Under the pieces are notes generated by a model. The model was not told where the DNA came from. It made no database searches and worked only from the letters and a program-made list of their open reading frames with translations. 64,000 nucleotides of DNA from Bos javanicus (Eukaryota; Chordata; Mammalia; Artiodactyla; Bovidae). Of this stretch, positions 56,317 to 64,000 are shown in pieces (the stretch's first letter is position 1; each line of letters opens with the position of its first letter). The stretch is from assembly GCF_032452875.1 (NCBI RefSeq), contig NC_083868.1, positions 97,618,537 to 97,682,536 of the forward strand. Reading direction: 5' to 3'. The translations under genes were made by a program, and so were the position numbers.

Positions 56317-58214
56317 CAAGAGGTTTGTGGGTGATTCAGGTGCAGTTCTGGTTAAAAACCACTGTGTCACAGGAAGATGGACCATCAGCTCACACGTGGG
56401 GACTGAGTGGTTAGTGGAAGGAGTGAAGGCAGTGAACAACGCCCGGGAACAACCGGGAAGGAACAAAGTTTTCCTGCTCCTCTGGTCGAACAACGTCCAA
56501 AAGGGTAAATGTGAGCGTCACTAGAGTGAGTATTCACTGGGATGATAATCCCAACTGTTAACATGAGGATGTTGCCATTGTTGCAAGCGTTCTTCCTGGG
56601 GTTCTCTGAGCTCACTGTGGCGAGGTGGCCTGAGAGAGTGACCGTCACGCCCACCAGCACAGCACAGCTCTGGGAGCGTCTCTCAAAGCATCTGGGTCAC
56701 AGACACTCTGAGGGGCTCATGGGCTTCTCTCTTCTCTTTCAGTGTGGAGGACTACAAGTCACCCTTGTGTGTATATGGTCAAAAGCAGTAAAACAAAACA
56801 ACAGCAAAGCCACTGAAAGTGTAAATTCCCTGTTACCCTCCTCCACCCATTTTATGGATTAAAAACATGACAAGGTGTCACTTATGGCCTAATGAGCTAC
56901 AAAGAATTTTTAAAATACCAGTCAACAAAAATATAATGACAGAGCAATTTCAGAAACAGTCCTGTAAGCAGCAAGGTGCTTTTGAGAAAGTTCCTCATCT
57001 TGTTGAATTTTGCGCCCAGAAGTTGGCCAGGGCCACAGGAGGCAACAGAAGGCTAGCTGCAGGTAAAGTCATCTATGGATGGGGCTTTCTACACCAGCTC
57101 CCTCTAAGCACAGCAACCAGAGAGCTAAGTTGCCTAGTTTACAGAGGCAACATGGGGCCTCTTACCTGTACTGCCGTGAAGTGACCAAGTGGCAGGAAAC
57201 AGATGTGACATCAAAGGGAAACGAGGAAAGATGCATGTGGTGTTCAGCTATGGCTCGGTTTGAAAGTTAAGAGCACCAAGCAGTGTCAAATGTAGCCAAG
57301 GAACTTAAAGAACTTTCTCAAGCAAGGCTCTCACAGCTTACCCTCATCACTGTGAAGGCAGCAGGGTGAGCAGCAGCTCAAAGAGGGGAAAAAAAGTATA
57401 AACATTTTAAAAGAAAATAAACGGCAAGGCTTTTAAAATGTTAAAGGATGCTTTCTGTTGGTTTTAATCTAAAATGGAATTTATCAAAAGGAGATGAAAA
57501 TGATCAAACAGTGTCCAGAGGGGTAAAATAAAGGGTAAATTTGAATGTAACTGCAGTAAATATCCACCAAGATGATAATCCTAACTGTTAACATGACTAC
57601 ATTGCCGTTGTTACAAACATTTGGTTTAACTTAATCCCCAGAATATATTACTGCCAAAAGAAATCTCATTGACAAGAGCTAATGCATTGGTTACTCTAAA
57701 AATGATCCCTTTTTAACTATTGACTTACTGGTAGTGTTCATCATGGAAAAGACTATTTTTATTACCATTGTTATCAATCTCAGTGAAGTTCAGAGATATT
57801 TGCTTGTAGTTGCTACAGCTTATTCCTTTGTTGGTTAGAATCCACATGTGTGAACAAGAAACCCAGAGGTTCGAGTGATGCTGTGCTTCTATCTGATGAC
57901 AGAGTGACTGTGATTGGATCTTTTCAAAGTGTTTGGCTGAGCATTCAAACCAGATTCTTTTGACTAAAGCCAACGGGAAAAAAGAAGCAGAAACAAAATG
58001 TATGGTGAACATATTAAAAATGTTTTTACATGATAATCCTTGCAAGGAAGTACAAGTGAGGGTGGTGGGGTGGGTGGGTCTCCCCAGCTTCTCAAATACT
58101 CCCAGGACCCGGGCAAACATCTTTCAACATCTCAGAACCAGAGAAGAAATGCAAATTTGAAAGCCTCATGAAACTTCCTAGAATCTAGCATTTCAATGAA
58201 GTAATGTAATGTGG
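56317..58214. other. Unassigned sequence with diverged direct repeat
   Basis: No known repeat family or exon recognised in 1.9 kb. 56484-56590 and about 57505-57625 are related: both carry 'gatgataatcc' followed by 'aactgttaacatga'. A 131-codon minus-strand frame (57725-58120) overlaps a 75-codon plus-strand frame; neither has a recognised domain. Confidence 0.4.
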
Positions 58215-58370
58215 TGGGAAGGCTTTTGGCTAAACAGAGATTCAGGAAATGTGGATTGAGTTCCAGTTCAGTCATCAAATAGAAAAATCATCTTAGTCGA
58301 GATATTCCCTTTCTGGGCCTCAGTTTCCTAATCTATAAAAAGAGAAAGGATTAGCATATCAATGGTCTGC
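58215..58370 (+). mobile_element. MIR SINE
   Basis: 'ggaaggcttttggctaaac', 'gattgagttccagttcag', 'tctgggcctcagtttccta' and 'atctataaaaagagaaagg': MIR head to core in order. Confidence 0.78.
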
Positions 58371-58654
58371 AAATAGTGCTTTGCTGAGCCCTTCAGGAAG
58401 GGAGCAGATGGGGAACCCTACCAAGAATATTGTTTGTTTTAGTTATTGGGGCTTTCTTCAATGAAAGATTTCTGCCATCAGAACATTTCACAGACTACTA
58501 GATTACATATTTTTGATATATAAAATTTAATTTAAAATTAAAATTTAATATCTAAAATATCTAATTTTTAAAGGTCTCTTTAAGAATAAATATGTTGAAA
58601 TAGGGGGAGGGATAAATTAAGAGTTTGTGATTAACATATATATCAGATCAGATC

Positions 58655-60312
58655 AGATCAGTCTCTCAGTCGTGTCCGTGTCCGACTCTTTGCGACCCCA
58701 TGAATCACAGCATGCCAGGCCTCCCTGTCCATCACCAACTCCCAGAGTTCACCCAGACTCACGTCCATCGAGTCAGTGATGCCATCCAGCCATCTCATCC
58801 TCTGTCGTCCCCTTCTCCTCTTGCCCCCAATCCCTCCCAGCATCAGAGTCTTTTCCAATGAGTCAACTCTTCACATGAGGTGGCCAAATTACTGGAGTTT
58901 CAGCTTTAGCATCATTCCTTCCAAAGAAATCCCAGGGCTGATCTCCTTCAGAATGGACTGGTTGGATCTCCTTGCAGTCCAAGGGACTCTCAAGAGTCTT
59001 CTCCAACACCACACTTCAAAAGCATCAATTCTTCGGCGCTCAGCCTTCTTCACAGTCCAACTCTTACATCCATACATGACCACAGGAAAAACCGTAGCCT
59101 TGACTGGACGAACCTTTGTTGGCAAAGTAATGTCTCTGCTTTTGAATATGCTATCTAGGTTGGTCATAACTTTCCTTCCAAGGAGTAAGCGTCTTTTAAT
59201 TTCACGGCTGCAGTCACCATCTGCAGTGATTTTGGAGCCCCCAAAATAAAGTCTGACACTGTTTCCACTGTTTCCCCATCTATTTCCCATGAAGTGATGG
59301 GACCAGATGCCATGATCTTCGTTTTCTGAATGTTGAGCTTTAAGCCAACTTTTTCACTCTCCACTTTACTTTCATCAAGAGGCTTTTGAGTTCCTCTTCA
59401 CTTTCTGCCATAAGGGTGGTGTCATCTGCATATCTGAGGTTATTGATATTTCTCCTGGCAATCTTGATTTCAGCTTGTGTTTCTTCCAGTCCAGCGTTTC
59501 TCATGATGTACTCTGCATATAAGTTAAATAAACAGGGTGACAATATACAACCTTGATGTACTCCTTTTCCTATTTGGAACCAGTCTGTTGTTCCATGTCC
59601 AGTTCTAACTGTTGCTTCCTGACCTGTATACAAATTTCTCAAGAGGCAGATCAGGTGGTCTGGTATTCCCATGTCTTTCAGAATTTCCCACAGTTTATTG
59701 TGATCCACAGAGTCAAAGGCTTTGGCATAGTCAATAAAGCAGAAATAGATATTTTTCTGAAACTCTCTTGCTTTTTCCATGATCCAGCAGATGTTGGCAA
59801 TTTGATCTCTGGTTCCTCTGCCTTTTCTAAAACCAGCTTGAACATCTGGAAGTTCACGGTTCACATATTGCTGAAGCCTGGCTTGGAGATTTTTAAGCAT
59901 TACTTTACTAGTGTGTGAGATGAGTGCAATTGTGCGGTAGTTTGAGCATTCTTTGGCATTGCCTTTCTTTGGGATTGGAATGAAAACTGACCTTTTCCAG
60001 TCCTGTGGCCACTGCTGAGTTTTCCAAATTTGCTGGCATATTGAGTGTAGCACTTTCACAGCATCATCTTTCAGGATTTGGAATAGCTCAACTGGAATTC
60101 TATCACCTCCACTAGCTTTGTTCGTAGTGATGCTTTCTAAGGCCCACTTGACTTCACATTCCAGGATGTGTGGCTCTAGGTCAGTGATCACACCATCATG
60201 ATTATCTGGGTCGTGAAGATCTTTTTTGTACAGTTCTTCTGTGTATTCTTGCCATCTCTTCTTAATATCTTCTGCTTCTGTTAGGTCCATACCCTTTCTG
60301 TCCTTTATCGAG
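58655..60312 (-). mobile_element. BovB LINE, 3' half
   Basis: Antisense, about 1.66 kb from the 3' end to upstream of the reverse transcriptase. The 3' tail is (GATCA)n at 58641-58660 instead of the AACTG repeat seen at 41157-41335. AT-rich 'atatata' strings flank both ends. Copy is close to the family pattern. See the separate entry for its reverse transcriptase frame. Confidence 0.93.
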
Positions 60313-60317
60313 CCCAT
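59340..60317 (-). pseudogene. BovB ORF2 reverse transcriptase segment, 325 codons open
   Basis: Reverse transcriptase copies element RNA at the nicked target. The frame covers the linker and whole catalytic core: IPIPKKG (residues 113-119), NYRTIAL (126-132), QAGFRKGRGTRDQI (160-173), palm motif A FIDYAKAFDSVDH (194-206, with the first aspartate at 196), motif B GVHQGCILSP (252-261; the usual basic residue after GV is His) and motif C YADD (296-299). It ends at a frameshift near 59362, and the thumb and C-terminal part continue in other frames (58889-59290, 58658-58858). The endonuclease domain is absent because of 5' truncation, so it cannot be autonomous. Confidence 0.9.
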
Positions 60318-60319
60318 CT

Positions 60320-60500
60320 ATATATACTACTATGTATAAAATAAACACCTGGGACCTACTGTATAGCACAGGGGACTATATTCAATATCTTGTAATAACC
60401 TATAGTGAAAAAGAATCTGAATCACTTTGGTGTACAGCCGAAACTAACAAAACATTGCAAATCAGCTATACTTCAATTTTTAAAAATGAAAAAAATGATC
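60320..60500 (+). mobile_element. L1 3' terminal fragment, sense
   Basis: 'cctactgtatagcacaggg', 'ctgaatcactttggtgtac' and 'acattgcaaatcagctatac' are the L1 3'UTR end, followed by an A-rich tail to about 60530. Confidence 0.85.
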
Positions 60501-60637
60501 AAAAGCAAAAAAACAAAAGAAAAAAGAATTAATACATTAAATTGACAGCGGTGGCTTGCAAATTTTTTTTATCATACATACTAATCAGTAAAAATATTTT
60601 GCCAACTATTTCCAAAATAAGTATTCAAAAATTGGAA

Positions 60638-60762
60638 ATTCCCTGGAGGTCCAGGGGTTAGGGGTCTGTGCTTTCACTGCCAAGGGTGCAACCCTGGTAG
60701 GGGACCTAAGATCCCCGCAAGCTGCATGGTGTGGCCAAAAACAAAACAAAACAAAACCCCCC
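60638..60762 (+). mobile_element. CHR-type SINE
   Basis: 'attccctggaggtccagggg', 'gcaaccctggtagggg', 'gcatggtgtggccaaaaac' and a (CAAAA)n tail at 60737-60760. Confidence 0.88.
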
Positions 60763-61263
60763 AGAACAAAAATTACATATGCATATTACTGTAAAATATA
60801 TCCCTTATAAAACATTTCCCCCAAAACAGAAATGTCAAAAGGAAAATAAAGATGAAAGTTTTAAAGTAAATCATAAATTTGTTTTTTAATAGTTAAAGCA
60901 TTTTGTTATCAATAATGAGACTTCTATTGCTTAACACTATCAATATTAACATTAAAGCTTTTACTGAAAGTAAATATGAATATGTCATATCTGATTGATT
61001 GGTTATTATTTTTAACATTACTGCATGGGATTTGCTAATTTTCTAATACCACTATAGGGCTCGTGGTAGATCTTCAATGATAATAGTACTCTCTGTCAGA
61101 ATCTACAAAGCAAAATTAAATGAAATCTATGGCTCTAGGATTTTCTGAATGATTCAAAGATCACAAGAAGCTGGAAGATGGTAAATTCAATGATCTTAAT
61201 TCCAGGCAAAATAATCCATTTCGGCTAATTTAAGCAAAAAGATTTTATTGAAAGTTAGTATCT
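60763..61263. other. Unassigned AT-rich sequence
   Basis: No gene or repeat recognised. Confidence 0.4.
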
Positions 61264-61466
61264 GGGCTTCCCTGGTGGCTCAGTGGTAAAGAATCTGCTT
61301 GCAAAGCAGGTTTGATCCCTCGGTCAGGATGATCCCCTGGAGAAAGAAATGGCAGCCCACTCCAGTATTCTTGCCTGGGAAATCCCATGGACAGAGGAGC
61401 CTAGCAGGCTGCAGTCCTTGCGCTCACAGAGTCAGACACGACTTAGTGACTGAACAGCAACAGCAG
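61264..61466 (+). mobile_element. Bov-tA SINE
   Basis: 'gggcttccctggtggctcag', then a shortened head ('gcaaagcaggtttgatccc'), body ending 'cagacacgacttagtgactg' and a CAGCAA tail. Confidence 0.92.
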
Positions 61467-62450
61467 TATTAAATCTGTAGATTGGTTTGGGTACTATGAC
61501 TTATTTAACAATGCTAATTCTTCCAATCCATGAATGTGGGACATCTTTCCATTTATTTGTATCATCTTCGGTTTTCTTCATCAATGTCTTATGGTTTTCA
61601 GAGTACAGGGCTTTCATCTCCTTGGTTAAATTTATTCCTAGGTATTTTATTCTTTTGATTCTATCGTAAATAGGATTATTTTATCTATTTCTCTGATAGT
61701 TCATTATTAGTATATAGGAATGCAATGTATTTCTGAATATTAATCACAACCTGTGTCCCTCAACAAATGAATGGATAAAGATGTAAATATTACTCCACCA
61801 TAAAAGAACAAAATTTTGCCATTTGCGACAACATGGAAATAAGTCAAAGACAAATGTCATATGTTTTCACTTGTAAGTGGGATCTAAAAAATAAAACAAA
61901 TGAGTAAATAGAACAGAACAGAAACAGACTCACAGATACAGAGAAGAAACTAGTGGTTGCCAGAGGGGAACAATGTAGGGTTAAGTTGCAAGATAGAAGA
62001 AGACGGTTAAGAGGTGTAAATTACTAGGTAAAAAAAAAGTTACAAGGATGCAATGTTCAACACAGGGAATGTAGTCAGTATTTTATAATAACTGTGTATG
62101 AAGTATATTTTATAAAACAATGAAATTACTATGCCATATTCCTGAAACTGGGGCTTCCCTGGTGGCTCAGTGGTGAAAGAATTTGCCTGCAATGCAGGAG
62201 ACGCAGAAGCCTCGGGTTCGATCCCTGATGGAAGATCTCCTGGATGAGGGCATGGCATCCCACTTCAGTATCCCTGCCTGGAGAATCCCATGGACAGAGG
62301 AACCTGGTGGGCTACAGTCCATAGGGTCACAAAGAGTCGGACATGACTGAAGTGGCTTAGCAGACTCGCACCCATACTTGAAACTAATGTAAGTCAGAGA
62401 GAGTGACTGCATGCTCAGTCAACTACGCTTCAATTTGAAAAAAGAAAAGA
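61467..62450 (+). mobile_element. L1 LINE with probable 5' inversion
   Basis: 61467 to about 61738 is antisense L1 ORF2 (minus strand encodes a [17 protein letters not shown] motif downstream of the reverse transcriptase). 61739-62150 and 62377-62450 are sense L1 3' sequence ('aacaaatgaatggataaag', 'gtaagtgggatctaaaaaa', terminal A-rich end). Upstream ORF2 antisense joined to sense 3' end is the usual twin-priming outcome. A Bov-tA splits the 3'UTR. Confidence 0.7.
62150..62370 (+). mobile_element. Bov-tA SINE inside L1
   Basis: 'ggggcttccctggtggctca', 'ctcgggttcgatccctg', body ending 'cggacatgactgaagtggc'. Flanks 'cctgaaact' (62141-62149) and 'cttgaaact' (62377-62385) form the duplication. 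Confidence 0.92.
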
Positions 62451-63199
62451 GAGTAGGCAGTTTAAAGAGTCCCCTGGGAGAACCAGGGACGTAGGCTTGG
62501 ATGCTTTACATAACAACTAGAAGAAAGGCCCTCCACAACACAGGAGTAACTTAGCAAAGCCGGTGGCTGTCCCTGCTTGCTTCTTAACCTTATGTTTGGG
62601 ATTGGATGCCACAAACTTCAGCACAGCTGCCCCAGGAGTTCTGCATGCCTCCTCTGGACTTGCCTGGAGAGCTAACTGCCCCCTAGTGACCACTGCCTCA
62701 CATTGCTCACTCTGCCTCCATATCTGTAGGTGAAGATCATAGAGATACTAATTGCAATTAATAGGGTGGGTCTAACGCTGCTGTTCCCTAAGAAATCCTG
62801 GTAAGGAGAAGGGGCGTATTGGGTAAAATGGCTGGGGGTGAAGAAAGAGCTATCCCCTTCTAAGAAGGGGCCAGAATTCAAATTACCATGTCCACGTAGG
62901 CAAAGCTTGGCTGGTGGCCTGGACCGGAATCCGTCCTTGAATAGTCCTGTACAAGAGTGGGCATCAGGGCTTTCAGGAGGCAGCAGGGCTTAACTTCAGT
63001 GAGTGACTGGGCTGCCGTAGGTTAGGTTACCTGTCAGAATCGGTGTGAGGGATGGCAGAGGTAAGGTCCAGCCCCAAGAAAGGGGAGTGGCAACAATTAA
63101 TTGGGAGGTCACTGCTCTCCGCCAACCAGGTTGGGTTCAGGACTGGGCCAGGACAGGAGGGTGATAGCCAAGTGCTCAAAACCTGTCCAGAAGCCTTTT
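62451..63199. other. Unassigned sequence
   Basis: GC-richer than its flanks; no gene or repeat recognised. Confidence 0.4.
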
Positions 63200-63955
63200 G
63201 TTTTTCAGTTAAAAAAAAAATTTTTTTTTAATTGTGGTAACATTGCTTTATAACATTACATAAGTTTCATGTATACATTATATTTCTACTTCTGTATACA
63301 CTGTAGTGTGTTTATCATCAAAAATTTAGTTTCCATTCATCACCATACAGTTGATCCCTTATACCTATTTCATCCTTCTCCTGCTCTGTCCCCTCTGGTA
63401 ATCATTACACAAATCTCTGTATCTAAGTGTTTTTGCTTGGCTTGGTTTGTTTGCTTATTTTGTTTGTTTTCTATATTTGAGGGAAATCATATGGTATTTG
63501 TCTTTCTCCATCTGACTTATTTCACTAAGCATAATACTCTCAAGGGGTTCCCTTGTGGTTCAGCAGTAAAGATTTCACCTGCAATACAGGAGCCACAGGA
63601 GACATGAGTTTGATCCCTGGGTAGGGAAGATCCTATGGAGGAGGTCATGGCAATCCACTCCAGTATTCTTGCCTCGAGAACCCATGGATGGAGGAGCCTG
63701 GTGGGCTAGAGTCCATAGGGTTTCACAGAGTCAGGACATGGCTGAAGCAACTTAGCATGCATGCATGCAATACTCTCAAGGTCTAATCCATGTTGTCACC
63801 AATGGCGAGATTTCATCTTTTTATTCTCTGACTGTGTAGCATTCCACTATATATATAATCACATCTTCTTTCCATTCACCCATTAATGGGTACTTAAGTT
63901 GTTTCCAGATCTTGACTATTGTAAACAATGCAGCACCAAGCAGTGCTGATATCTT
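63200..63955 (-). mobile_element. L1 3'UTR and ORF2 end, split by Bov-tA
   Basis: A-run then T-run at 63210-63229, 'aattgtggtaacattgctt', 'ttctccatctgacttatttc', then after the SINE 'ctaatccatgttgtcacc' and 'acccattaatgggtacttaa'. Antisense and 5'-truncated near 63955. Confidence 0.83.
63546..63768 (+). mobile_element. Bov-tA SINE with 13-bp target duplication
   Basis: 'ggttcccttgtggttcagc' head, 'gagtttgatccctgggtag', Bov-A body, tail with GCATGCAT. Perfect duplications 'aatactctcaagg' at 63533-63545 and 63769-63781. Confidence 0.95.
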
Positions 63956-64000
63956 AAGAGTTCTGATTGATACTTTATTTTGTTTTAGGTTGGGTGAGAC

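Noticed and set aside
56720..56745. Splice acceptor-like 'cttctctcttctctttcag'
   Set aside because: A good pyrimidine tract, but the downstream frame has no recognisable domain and no partner donor or exon was found.
57725..58160. 131-codon minus-strand and 75-codon plus-strand frames
   Set aside because: No recognisable domain on either strand; not enough to call a pseudogene.

Overview
This window is mammalian nuclear DNA from a bovid ruminant. The diagnosis rests on interspersed repeats rather than genes. It carries many BovB (RTE-clade) LINE copies, the Bov-A2 and Bov-tA SINEs that share the BovB 3' end, CHR-type tRNA-Glu SINEs typical of Cetartiodactyla, ruminant L1 3' ends, and older MIR, L2, HAL1/L1M and ERV LTR relics. 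Bov-A2 together with Bov-tA points to Bovidae (cattle, sheep or goat); I cannot choose the species from sequence alone. I found no protein-coding host gene, exon set, CpG island, tRNA gene or CRISPR array that I can support. The window reads as intergenic or deep intronic DNA.

Layout. 0-3.5 kb: antisense L1 3' ends, one split by a 5'-inverted BovB with a perfect 8-bp target duplication, then Bov-A2. 3.5-8.5 kb: Bov-A2, then four LTRs of different endogenous retroviruses within 3 kb, and a Bov-tA. 8.5-15 kb: MIR, a long L2 split by Bov-A2, old L1, several CHR SINEs, another L2. 15.0-15.2 kb: a U6 snRNA pseudogene fused to an L1 3' end inside one target duplication. 16-21.5 kb: a three-layer nest (Bov-A in ruminant L1 in old L1) whose old L1 also carries a 51-bp minisatellite. 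22.95-28.1 kb: a near full-length but broken BovB, itself interrupted by a second antisense BovB and by an 800-bp solo LTR. 28-41 kb: AT-rich and sparse, with an antisense BovB, Bov-tA copies (two abnormal) and a HAL1/L1M relic. 41-47 kb: higher GC, mostly unassigned, with a twice-interrupted MIR. 47-56 kb: Bov-A2, a head-to-head Bov-tA pair, antisense BovB, long CHR SINEs. 56.3-58.2 kb: unassigned sequence with a diverged direct repeat. 58.6-60.3 kb: antisense BovB with a 325-codon open reverse transcriptase segment. 60-64 kb: L1 pieces, one apparently 5'-inverted, with Bov-tA insertions.

The elements form one parasite-host network. BovB encodes endonuclease and reverse transcriptase, and Bov-A2 and Bov-tA borrow its 3' end. 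L1 machinery explains the A-tailed CHR-type copies and the U6/L1 chimera. The most informative loci are insertions whose junctions record the mechanism: the U6/L1 template switch and the BovB-in-BovB insertion at 23.6-25.1 kb, where target homology seems to have guided second-site priming. I see no undescribed multi-gene system. Family names come from pattern recognition and were not checked against a repeat library; edges without a stated target duplication are approximate. For SINEs, '+' means tRNA head (or 5' Bov-A unit) to tail.
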